A DNA stretch of 6,703 bases from Sphingomonas sp. UBA4766 (GTDB lineage: Bacteria > Pseudomonadota > Alphaproteobacteria > Sphingomonadales > Sphingomonadaceae). The notes under the pieces were generated by a model, which was given only the letters and a program-made list of their open reading frames with translations, did not search any database and was not told the DNA's origin. Made by a program: the position numbers and the translations under genes. Location: contig DHHS01000192.1 in NCBI GenBank assembly GCA_002403415.1, forward strand, positions 5,079 to 11,781. Direction: 5' to 3'. Shown in pieces: positions 1 to 6,269 of the stretch. Each line of letters begins with the position of its first letter. Position 1 is the stretch's first letter.

Positions 1-1554
1 TTCGGGGCCGGGTCGTGGAGCGTCATCCCGACCATGCCCGCCGAGCTGATCCTGCTCCCGCGCTGGTTCCCGGTGCATTTGTCGAAAATGTCCTATTGGG
101 CGCGGACCGTCATCGTTCCGCTGCTCGTGCTCGGCGTGTATAAACCGGTGGCGAAAAACCCGCGCGGCATTCGGGTGGACGAACTCTACACGGTCAAGGC
201 CGCCCCGCTGAAGAGCAATGTCGCGGGCGCCAAACGGCACTGGCAGTTGTTCTTTGGCGCGGTCGACCGCGTGCTCAAATCGTTGGAGCCGGTTTGGCCC
301 AAAGGGAGCCGCGCGCGCGCGGTCCGTGCCTGTGTCGATTTCGTCGTTGAGCGGCTGAACGGCGAGGATGGGTTGGGCGCGATTTACCCGGCGATGGCCA
401 ACAGCGTGATGATGTTCGATTGTCTGGGCTATGCAGCGGATCACCCGCACCGCGCGATCGCCCGCGAGTCGGTCGAAAAGCTGCTCGTGATTGGCGAGGA
501 TGAAGCCTATTGTCAGCCCTGCGTCTCCCCCGTCTGGGATACAGCACTTGCGGCGCACGCGATGCTGGAGGCCGGTGGCGAAGAAAACGAAGCGCGGGCG
601 CGGGCCGGACTTGAGTGGCTGAAACCCTTGCAGGTTCTTGATGTGAAGGGCGATTGGGCGGAGGTGAAGCCCGATGTGCGGCCCGGTGGCTGGGCTTTCC
701 AATATAACAACGCGCACTATCCCGATCTGGATGACACCGCCGTCGTCGTGATGGCGTTCGACCGGGCGCGCGATAAGCTCGCGCCAGCAGGTGTTGGGGC
801 GGGCGGCTGTGATGCCGGGTACGATCGGGCGATTGCGCGCGGCACTGAATGGACGGTCGGGCTGCAATCGAAAAACGGCGGGTTCGGCGCGTTTGATGCC
901 GACAACACGTACGACTATCTCAACAATATCCCTTTTGCTGATCACGGCGCGCTGCTCGACCCGCCAACCGCCGATGTGACCGCGCGTTGCGTGTCGATGA
1001 TGGCACAACTGGGCGAGACCGACAGCGAGCGGATGAAGGCGGCGCTCGCCTATCTGGCAGATGAGCAAATGCCCGATGGGTCGTGGTTCGGGCGCTGGGG
1101 TGTAAATTATATCTACGGCACCTGGTCGGTGCTGTGCGCGCTCAATGCAGCGGGACTGGGAGCGGATAACCCATCGGTCACGCGCGCCGCCGACTGGCTA
1201 GTGTCGATCCAGAACGATGATGGCGGCTGGGGCGAGGATTGCGAAAGCTACAAGCTCGACTATGCAGGGTATGAGCCGGCCCCCTCAACCGCGTCGCAGA
1301 CTGCCTGGGCACTGCTCGCGCTGATGGCGGCGGGCCGGATCGATGATGCAGCCGTCGATCGCGGCGTCGCCTGGCTGATCGCGCATCAGGAAGCCGACGG
1401 GCTGTGGGGGCAGGAACACTATACCGGCGGCGGTTTTCCGCGCGTGTTTTACCTGCGCTATCACGGCTATCCGAAATATTTTCCGCTCTGGGCGGTGGCG
1501 CGATACCGCAATCTGAAGCGGTCCAACGCGCGCGATGTCGCGTGGGGGATGTGA
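1..1554 (+). CDS. shc: Squalene-hopene cyclase, C-terminal ~517 residues (5' end cut by window edge)
   Basis: This enzyme cyclises squalene to hopene/hopanol, the committed step of hopanoid synthesis, as a monotopic inner-membrane protein. The reading frame is open from base 1, so the ATG at 34 is internal and the gene begins outside the window. Comparing the catalytic motif with the Alicyclobacillus enzyme suggests about 130 N-terminal residues are missing. Numbering from base 1, the catalytic acid motif DxDD is present as DLDD at residues 242-245 (bases 724-735), preceded by GGWAFQ. QW-type repeats (Q-x3-G-x-W/F) are visible with Q/W(F) at about 289/295, 356/362, 404/410 and 463/469. The terminal active-site motif YTGGGFPxxFYL has Phe479 and Phe483, with the same four-residue spacing as Phe601/Phe605 of the Alicyclobacillus enzyme. 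The stop codon TGA overlaps the GTG start of hpnG, so the two are probably cotranscribed and translationally coupled. I see no frameshift or missing key residue. Also called hpnF. Family call is near certain. Confidence 0.97.
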   Translation, partial: FGAGSWSVIPTMPAELILLPRWFPVHLSKMSYWARTVIVPLLVLGVYKPVAKNPRGIRVDELYTVKAAPLKSNVAGAKRHWQLFFGAVDRVLKSLEPVWPKGSRARAVRACVDFVVERLNGEDGLGAIYPAMANSVMMFDCLGYAADHPHRAIARESVEKLLVIGEDEAYCQPCVSPVWDTALAAHAMLEAGGEENEARARAGLEWLKPLQVLDVKGDWAEVKPDVRPGGWAFQYNNAHYPDLDDTAVVVMAFDRARDKLAPAGVGAGGCDAGYDRAIARGTEWTVGLQSKNGGFGAFDADNTYDYLNNIPFADHGALLDPPTADVTARCVSMMAQLGETDSERMKAALAYLADEQMPDGSWFGRWGVNYIYGTWSVLCALNAAGLGADNPSVTRAADWLVSIQNDDGGWGEDCESYKLDYAGYEPAPSTASQTAWALLALMAAGRIDDAAVDRGVAWLIAHQEADGLWGQEHYTGGGFPRVFYLRYHGYPKYFPLWAVARYRNLKRSNARDVAWGM

Positions 1555-2174
1555 CGACCCTCATCGCGTGCGGGTTGCAGCGCGAGGCAAAGTTACTGAC
1601 CCGCCCCGGCATGGTGCCGGTAATTGGCGGCGGCGATGCGGCCGCGCTGGAACAGCGACTGGAGGCAGCGGTCGCGCAGCGGCGCGTTCGGGCGATCGTG
1701 TCCGCAGGCATTGCCGGGGCGCTTGACCCGTCACTGGGGGCTGGCGCGCTGGTGGTTGATGCGCGGGGCTGGGGCCGGGTGGAGGTGGTTCGTGCCGCCC
1801 TCCCCGATGCCCGGTTCGGCGCAATCGTCGGGCAGGATTCGATTGCGGCATCGGGTGCTCAAAAGGCCGCGCTCCATACCGCCACCGGCGCGCTTGCGGT
1901 CGATATGGAATCGCATGTCGCCGCTCGCGTCGCGGCGCGCCACGCGCTCCCGTTCATGGCGATCCGCGCGATTTCCGACACGGCCAGCGAAACCCTGCCC
2001 CCCGCCGCGCTCGTCGGCATGAACCCTGACGGATCGATGGCGCTGGGCTCGGTGCTGAGGAGCCTCGCGCGCCACCCCGCGCAACTCCCCGCGCTGATCC
2101 GCACCGGGCGAAGCGCGGAAGCAGCATTTGGGGTGCTGGGTCGCGTTGCCGCCGCAATCGCGAGCTTAGACTAA
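1551..2174 (+). CDS. hpnG: HpnG, adenosylhopane nucleosidase/phosphorylase-like protein
   Basis: HpnG removes adenine from adenosylhopane, leading to ribosylhopane and on to bacteriohopanetetrol; it belongs to the nucleoside phosphorylase/MTA-SAH nucleosidase superfamily and is probably cytosolic. I chose the GTG at 1551, which gives 207 residues. The frame is open further upstream, but that part lies inside the conserved end of shc, and the protein made from 1551 starts directly at the family-like segment TTLIACGLQREAKLL. A G-rich stretch (1544-1548) sits very close before the GTG, so initiation probably relies on coupling to shc through the GTGA overlap. Visible motifs are the GGG loop at 26-28, SAGIAGALDP at 51-60, VDMES at 117-121 (equivalent to the VEME ribose-binding motif) and RAISD at 139-143, whose Asp fits the catalytic aspartate of the superfamily. 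The stop TAA lies 3 bases from the hpnH stop on the other strand. The family is clear; the exact start is less certain. Confidence 0.9.
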   Translation: MTTLIACGLQREAKLLTRPGMVPVIGGGDAAALEQRLEAAVAQRRVRAIVSAGIAGALDPSLGAGALVVDARGWGRVEVVRAALPDARFGAIVGQDSIAASGAQKAALHTATGALAVDMESHVAARVAARHALPFMAIRAISDTASETLPPAALVGMNPDGSMALGSVLRSLARHPAQLPALIRTGRSAEAAFGVLGRVAAAIASLD

Positions 2175-2183
2175 CCCTTAAGC
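2164..2183. repeat. Short inverted repeat spanning the hpnG and hpnH stop codons
   Basis: GCTTA (2164-2168) and TAAGC (2179-2183) form a perfect 5-base stem with a 10-base loop that contains the hpnG stop and the start of the hpnH stop. GC-rich flanks could extend it imperfectly. There is no T-run, so it is not a standard intrinsic terminator; a weak bidirectional 3'-end structure is possible. Confidence 0.3.
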
Positions 2184-3323
2184 CGCGCGCTGCACCCGCT
2201 TTTCGGCCAGCGGGTCGGCGGCCTTGATCTTCGCCAGTTCGCGCTCGACATGGCTTGAGTGCACGTCTTGTGCGGGCCGCGCGTTCGACAGGTCGATGTC
2301 CGGTGCCATCGGGCCTTCGGTGCGCACGCCATTCCGGCTGATCGAGAACATCTTCAGCGGGTTGCGGATCGAATCGCTCGCCGCTGTCCCCTCAAAACCG
2401 CAATGCACCATGCAATTGGAGCATTTTTCATACTTGCCGACACCGTAATCGTCCCAGTTCGTGCCCTCCATCAGTTCGGCAAAGCTATCGACATAGCCTT
2501 CGCCGACCAGATAGCACGGCTTTTGCCAGCCAAAGACGGTGCGCAGCGGCATCGACCAGGGCGTGCATTCATAGGTCTGGTTGCCGGCCAGAAAATCAAG
2601 AAACAGGGGCGAATTGGTGAAGGTCCAGCGCTTGCCGCCGTCGCCGCGACGAAACACATCGCGGAAGAAATTCTTGGTCCGCTCGCGCGTCAGGAAATGT
2701 TCCTGGTCGGCGGCGCGCTCATATGAATAGCCGGGCGAAATGGTGATCTCGACGCCGCGCTTTTCCATTTCGTCGAAGAACGCCGCCAGCCGCGCCGGGT
2801 CCGCGCCGTCGAACACAGTGCAATTCACCTGCACCCGGAAGCCGCGCGCCTTGGCCATTTCGATCGCTTCGATCGCGACTTCATAGGTGCCAACTTGATC
2901 GACCGCGTGATCGTGCATCCCCTTGTCGCCATCAAGATGGATTGACCAGGTGAAGAAGGTCGACGGCTTGTAATCGTCGATCTTTTTCTTGAGCAGCAGC
3001 GCGTTGGTGCACAGGATGACGAATTTCTTCTTCGCGATATAGCCCTTGACGATGTCGGGCATGTCACGGTGGAGCAGCGGCTCACCCCCCGCGATCGAGA
3101 CAGCGGGCGCGCCGCATTCGTCGATCGCGTCCATGCATTGCTGCACGCTGAGGCGTTGATTGAGGATCGCGTCGGGATAATCAATCTTGCCGCAACCCGG
3201 ACACGCCAGATTGCACCGCAGCAACGGCTCCAGCATGAGCACCAGCGGATATTTTTTGCCGCTCAATTCCTTGCGGACGGTGTAGCTACCAATGCGGGCC
3301 AGCAGCGAGACGGGAAGGGTCAT
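2178..3323 (-). CDS. hpnH: HpnH, radical SAM adenosylhopane synthase
   Basis: HpnH adds the 5'-deoxyadenosyl radical from SAM to diploptene (hopene), forming adenosylhopane, the first step of C35 hopanoid side-chain synthesis. The 381-residue product has the radical SAM CxxxCxxC cluster motif at Cys37, Cys41 and Cys44, a GGEP motif at 79-82, and a second Cys set in the C-terminal region (Cys253, Cys270, Cys301, Cys304, Cys308) typical of the HpnH/DUF3463 tail. Cys105, in the segment VILCTNALL, very likely corresponds to the conserved Cys106 reported in the Zymomonas enzyme to quench the radical intermediate. The ATG start is firm: an in-frame TAA lies immediately before it, and AGGA lies 7 bases upstream. 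It follows ispH by 9 bases and is probably cotranscribed from the divergent region beyond ispH. It converges on hpnG, which is unusual given that the two enzymes act consecutively. Confidence 0.97.
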   Translation of the reverse strand: MTLPVSLLARIGSYTVRKELSGKKYPLVLMLEPLLRCNLACPGCGKIDYPDAILNQRLSVQQCMDAIDECGAPAVSIAGGEPLLHRDMPDIVKGYIAKKKFVILCTNALLLKKKIDDYKPSTFFTWSIHLDGDKGMHDHAVDQVGTYEVAIEAIEMAKARGFRVQVNCTVFDGADPARLAAFFDEMEKRGVEITISPGYSYERAADQEHFLTRERTKNFFRDVFRRGDGGKRWTFTNSPLFLDFLAGNQTYECTPWSMPLRTVFGWQKPCYLVGEGYVDSFAELMEGTNWDDYGVGKYEKCSNCMVHCGFEGTAASDSIRNPLKMFSISRNGVRTEGPMAPDIDLSNARPAQDVHSSHVERELAKIKAADPLAEKRVQRAA

Positions 3324-3330
3324 TTATCGT

Positions 3331-3334
3331 TCCT
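3331..3334 (-). promoter_or_regulatory. Shine-Dalgarno of hpnH, overlapping the ispH stop codon
   Basis: Read on the reverse strand the junction is TAGGA, where TAG is the ispH stop and AGGA is the Shine-Dalgarno for the hpnH ATG, with 7 bases between. The layout favours translational coupling: ribosomes finishing ispH stop on the hpnH binding site. Confidence 0.75.
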
Positions 3335-4295
3335 ATACCGCCGAAGCGCGGGCGGGTTCCAAAGCCGAAGACGCATGCCTTAGCTCAGAAGGCAGGCTGA
3401 ATTCCACTCTTTCCTCAATACCGTCGAGTTGCGACACGGTGACCGGTCCCAGCGCGCGGAGTGCGGCGATCACGCTGTCGACAAGCTCATCGGGCGCAGA
3501 GGCGCCAGCGGTCAGACCAACCGCGACAACGCCCTCAAACCAGGCCGGGTCAATCGCGCTGCCATCCGCCACCAAATAGCTCGGCAATCCTTCATCCACG
3601 CCGATTTCACGCAGCCGGTTGGAATTCGAGCTATTCTCAGCACCCACCACCAGCAACAGATCCACCACCCGGCACAAATCACGCACCGCAGTCTGCCGAT
3701 TTTGCGTGGCATAGCAGATTTCGGTGACATCGGGGCCGACCAGATCGGTAAAGCGCGCCTCAAGTGCGGCAATCACCCCGCGCGTGTCATCCACCGACAG
3801 CGTCGTCTGGGTGATATAGGCGAGCGGCGTGTCGTCAGCGATCGGAAGCGCGGCGACATCGTCTTCGGTCGAAACCAGCAGCACCGGGGTGCCAACCTGA
3901 CCAATGGTCCCTTCCACCTCGGCATGGCCGGCATGGCCGATCAGCACAATCGTGCGCCCCTGCCCGGCATAACGACGGCCCTGAATATGCACTTTGGTGA
4001 CCAGCGGGCAGGTAGCGTCGAGCACCGGCAACCCGCGCCGCGCCGCTTCATCCTCGATCGCGCGCGAGACGCCGTGCGCGCTGAAAATGGTGCGAGCGCC
4101 GTCGGGAATTTCATCGAGTTCATCGACGAAAACCGCACCCTTGCGCTGAAGCTTATTCACGACGTGCCGGTTGTGCACGATTTCGTGGCGCACATAAACG
4201 GGCGCGCCATACAGGTCGATGGCCCGTTCCACAATTTCGATCGCGCGCACGACGCCCGCGCAGAACCCACGCGGCTTTGCCAGAATTACATCCAA
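3333..4295 (-). CDS. ispH: IspH, 4-hydroxy-3-methylbut-2-enyl diphosphate reductase
   Basis: IspH (LytB) is the last enzyme of the MEP pathway, an iron-sulfur reductase converting HMBPP to IPP and DMAPP in the cytosol. I chose the TTG at 4295, giving 320 residues. With this start, Cys12, His41, His74, Cys96, His124 and Glu126 fall exactly at the E. coli IspH numbers, and AGGGA lies 7 bases upstream. The third cluster Cys is Cys194, followed by the ATQNRQ motif. Thr164, Ser222-Ser223-Asn224 and Ser266 match E. coli Thr167, Ser225-Ser226-Asn227 and Ser269 with a constant offset of 3. All cluster and substrate ligands are therefore present. An in-frame ATG at 4364 would add 23 residues that look unlike the family and is less likely. 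The much longer open frame upstream, reaching across hpnM on the other strand, is not coding. ispH leads a two-gene unit with hpnH. Whether it is the only ispH of the genome cannot be seen here. Confidence 0.97.
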   Translation of the reverse strand: MDVILAKPRGFCAGVVRAIEIVERAIDLYGAPVYVRHEIVHNRHVVNKLQRKGAVFVDELDEIPDGARTIFSAHGVSRAIEDEAARRGLPVLDATCPLVTKVHIQGRRYAGQGRTIVLIGHAGHAEVEGTIGQVGTPVLLVSTEDDVAALPIADDTPLAYITQTTLSVDDTRGVIAALEARFTDLVGPDVTEICYATQNRQTAVRDLCRVVDLLLVVGAENSSNSNRLREIGVDEGLPSYLVADGSAIDPAWFEGVVAVGLTAGASAPDELVDSVIAALRALGPVTVSQLDGIEERVEFSLPSELRHASSALEPARASAV

Positions 4296-4302
4296 GGAAT
4301 AG

Positions 4303-4307
4303 TCCCT
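4303..4307 (-). promoter_or_regulatory. Shine-Dalgarno supporting the TTG start of ispH
   Basis: Reverse-strand AGGGA, within GGGAAAGGGAC, lies 7 bases before the TTG at 4295. It helps decide in favour of this TTG rather than the distant ATG at 4364, before which I see no comparable site. Confidence 0.7.
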
Positions 4308-4586
4308 TTCCCTACCCCCAAAAATGCCGCCATCCCCGTCTCTCTCCGCAGAATTGGGCAGCATCGTGGCCGATGTTGCCGCATTTGCCTTGCTCGCAAC
4401 CCTAGCCATCAACGCTTTTAGTGCAGTGCGGCAAGAAAAAAAAGCGCGAACCGGACGCAATCGGTTTGCCGCGCACATCTGCGCGATCGCCGCACGCAAT
4501 AAGGGTTTTGGGACAGGGCTTGGACAGCCTAGGTTCAGGCACTGGACGGCAAGGCCACGCGTCTTTACGGACGTGTCTCGCTGACT

Positions 4587-4590
4587 GGAG
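4587..4590 (+). promoter_or_regulatory. Shine-Dalgarno of hpnM
   Basis: GGAG lies 6 bases before the ATG at 4597, a normal spacing that supports this start. Confidence 0.7.
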
Positions 4591-4596
4591 CCGAAG

Positions 4597-5208
4597 ATGA
4601 ACCGCCTGCCCTTCTCCGCCCACCCCCGAGCCGCCGCTGCTGCACTGGTCCTTGTGGCGACGGCGGCACCCGCGCAGGTCGCAGATCCAGCCCGCGTGCC
4701 GGTGGAGGCGCTCGACAATGGCCTGATCGCGATCATGAAGGGGGGCAAGAAGCTTGGGGTGACCGGTCGCGCCGCGCAAATCGCCCCTGTCGTCGACCGC
4801 GCGTTCGACTTGCCCTATATGACGCGGCTGGCGGTCGGCCCACCCTGGGTTCAGGCGACCCCGGCGGAGCGCACCGCGTTGATCGCCGCCTTTCGCAAGC
4901 TGACCATCAACGAATATGCGCGCAATTTCGCCGACTGGTCGGGCCAAGCCTTTGCGATCGAACCAAAAATCGACACGCGCGGCACCGACCGGCTGGTCAG
5001 AACCACCTTGACTGCCCCGCGCGAGGCACCGGTCAGCATTGCGTATCGCGTGCGCATGGTGGGAACGGAGTGGAAGATCACCGATGTGTTTTTCAAAAAC
5101 GCGATCAGCCAATTGACCACGCGCCGCGCCGATTTCGCCGCCGTTTTGGCACGCGGTGGCCCGGCAGCACTGATCGAGCATATCAACACGCTGGCCGAGA
5201 AGCGCTGA
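4597..5208 (+). CDS. hpnM: HpnM, hopanoid-associated MlaC/Ttg2D-family periplasmic protein
   Basis: The 203-residue product belongs to the MlaC/Ttg2D (toluene tolerance Ttg2) family of periplasmic lipid carriers, and the hopanoid-gene context points to the HpnM subgroup. It has an N-terminal signal peptide with an Arg near the start, a hydrophobic Ala/Leu/Val core at about 12-24 and a likely cleavage site APA|Q after residue 26. The mature part shows family features: the segment around FDLPYMTRLAVG (70-81), the WxxATPAER segment (84-92), and near the C-terminus WKITDVFF (159-166), matching the WxIxDV signature of MlaC proteins. In the Mla system MlaC ferries phospholipid between the inner-membrane complex and MlaA. 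Here the likely cargo is a hopanoid, which is an inference from the neighbours. mlaA follows after 5 bases, so the two form one transcription unit. Subfamily assignment rests on context; plain MlaC is the alternative. Confidence 0.86.
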   Translation: MNRLPFSAHPRAAAAALVLVATAAPAQVADPARVPVEALDNGLIAIMKGGKKLGVTGRAAQIAPVVDRAFDLPYMTRLAVGPPWVQATPAERTALIAAFRKLTINEYARNFADWSGQAFAIEPKIDTRGTDRLVRTTLTAPREAPVSIAYRVRMVGTEWKITDVFFKNAISQLTTRRADFAAVLARGGPAALIEHINTLAEKR

Positions 5209-5213
5209 CCGCG

Positions 5214-6269
5214 ATGGGATCGTTTCCGGGGGTTGGCAGCGACGTCGTCATTGCGCTTATGCTTGCCTCGGGCAGGGTCACGGGGCAGGAAGTGGCCGCC
5301 CCGGTCCCGCCGCCCGCCACCTCGTCCGCCCCGGTCACGCTGCAAGGCCAAGAAACAGCCCCCACCCCAAAAGCAGCTCCCGCCCCTGTGCAGGCGAGAG
5401 AGACGGCAAGCCCGGTCGCCGCACCCGGAACGACCGCGCGCTCGGCACAGAGGGGCGATGTGCGAACCAAGGGCGACCCGCTCGAAGGGTTCAACCGGGC
5501 AATGTATCGGCTCCACACCGGGCTTGATCGCGTGATTTTTCGCCCCGTCGCCTTTGGCTATAAGGCGGTCGTGCCAAAGCCGGTGCGGTCGGGTATCCGC
5601 AATATTTTCAACAATCTGCTTGAACCCATCGTGTTCCTGAACGACCTGCTGCAATTGCGGCCGAAGCGTGCGGTGAAGACGTTTGCGCGCTTCCTCATCA
5701 ATTCGACGGCGGGGATTGGCGGGTTGCTCGATCTCGCAAAGGATGATGGTCTGCCGCGCCGCACCAATGGCTTTGGCAATACGCTGGCGCGTTATGGCGT
5801 TGGGCCGGGGCCGTATATTTTCCTGCCGTTTTTCGGTCCCTCAACGCTACGCGATCTGACGGCGGGTCAAGCGGATAGCTTTGTGCTGCCGCTGGCGATC
5901 GGCAATCCGTTTGACCGGCTGGAGTTTCAGTTGCCGCGCGGCGGGGTGACCGGGCTTGACCTGCGGATCGAAACCGATGGGCAGCTTAAGGCGCTGCTCG
6001 ACGGCGCGACCGACCCCTATGCGACGCTGCGCTCAGTCTATTTGCAGAATCGCGCGGCCGAAGTGGCAGAGGTGCGGGGCGACGGAGCAGCGCAGCCGTT
6101 GCTCGATGACCCGCTTCCCGATCCCGAACCCGATGCCCCGCCTGCAACGCCGCCACAAGCATCAGCCGACCCAGCCGCAGCGACAACGCCCGCCGCCCCC
6201 GCAACGCCCGAAGCGCCGCCCCCGGCTCCTCAGGCGATGACCGGGGAATGTTCGATCTACGTCGCCTGA
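5214..6269 (+). CDS. mlaA: MlaA/VacJ-family outer-membrane lipid transport protein
   Basis: MlaA forms a ring-shaped channel in the inner leaflet of the outer membrane that passes lipids to or from MlaC. I chose the ATG at 5214 (351 residues); the frame is open further upstream but only antisense-like or out-of-frame within hpnM. The conserved core spans about 88-285: DPLEGFNRAMY (88-98), the LLEPIVFLNDLLQ segment (135-147), FLINSTAGIGGLLDLA (160-175) and the GPYIFLPFFGPSTLRD segment (199-214). Two features differ from the E. coli protein. There is no lipobox Cys: the N-terminus has only a short hydrophobic stretch (VVIALMLA, 11-18) with no positive charge before it. And the core is flanked by low-complexity Pro/Ala-rich segments (about 30-75 and 300-341). 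The only Cys is Cys346, six residues from the C-terminus. The Shine-Dalgarno is weak (GAGAAG, distant), so translation is probably coupled to hpnM. The last 13 bases overlap the hpnN 3' end. Confidence 0.93.
   Translation: MGSFPGVGSDVVIALMLASGRVTGQEVAAPVPPPATSSAPVTLQGQETAPTPKAAPAPVQARETASPVAAPGTTARSAQRGDVRTKGDPLEGFNRAMYRLHTGLDRVIFRPVAFGYKAVVPKPVRSGIRNIFNNLLEPIVFLNDLLQLRPKRAVKTFARFLINSTAGIGGLLDLAKDDGLPRRTNGFGNTLARYGVGPGPYIFLPFFGPSTLRDLTAGQADSFVLPLAIGNPFDRLEFQLPRGGVTGLDLRIETDGQLKALLDGATDPYATLRSVYLQNRAAEVAEVRGDGAAQPLLDDPLPDPEPDAPPATPPQASADPAAATTPAAPATPEAPPPAPQAMTGECSIYVA

Larger units (their letters stand above)
4296..4596. other. Divergent intergenic region between ispH and hpnM
   Basis: This is the only long stretch without a gene. 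It lies between two divergent starts, so it should contain both promoters, but I could not pick a convincing -35/-10 pair on either strand. Visible items are a run of eight A (4436-4443), a 7-base inverted repeat CGCTTTT/AAAAGCG (4413-4419 and 4440-4446), a small perfect hairpin CGCGCA-CATC-TGCGCG (4470-4485), and a near-repeated TTGGGACAG/TTGGACAG at about 4508-4527. An 86-residue open frame crosses it on the forward strand but has no ribosome site and no recognisable family. Confidence 0.6.

Noticed and set aside
1178..1711. Reverse open frame of 177 codons over the shc/hpnG junction
   Set aside because: Arg/Ser/Ala-rich shadow opposite two conserved genes.
3429..4421. Forward open frame of 330 codons antisense to ispH
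   Set aside because: It lies wholly opposite a gene with every catalytic residue conserved, has His/Arg/Gln-rich low-quality composition, no ribosome site and no recognisable family. It is a high-GC shadow frame.
4413..4446. Inverted repeat with A/T tract as a possible intrinsic terminator
   Set aside because: The loop is 20 bases, the arms only 7 bases with few G/C, the A/T run sits inside the structure, and no gene ends nearby.
4324..4584. Possible 86-residue forward gene in the divergent gap with a hydrophobic segment
   Set aside because: No Shine-Dalgarno before its ATG, no known family, and a basic low-information C-terminal half. Kept only as a note on the intergenic region.
4296..4748. 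N-terminal extension of the ispH frame up to 4748
   Set aside because: The frame is merely open. The extension is Ala/Arg/Ser-rich, runs antisense into the hpnM signal-peptide region, and the TTG start gives exact family numbering.
4402..5181. Reverse open frame of 259 codons antisense to hpnM
   Set aside because: Its composition is typical of an antisense shadow and the forward hpnM has a signal peptide and family motifs.
5070..5213. Upstream extension of the mlaA frame inside hpnM
   Set aside because: It would overlap the hpnM coding end by well over 100 bases and gives a basic segment unlike any signal sequence; the ATG 5 bases after the hpnM stop is the natural start.
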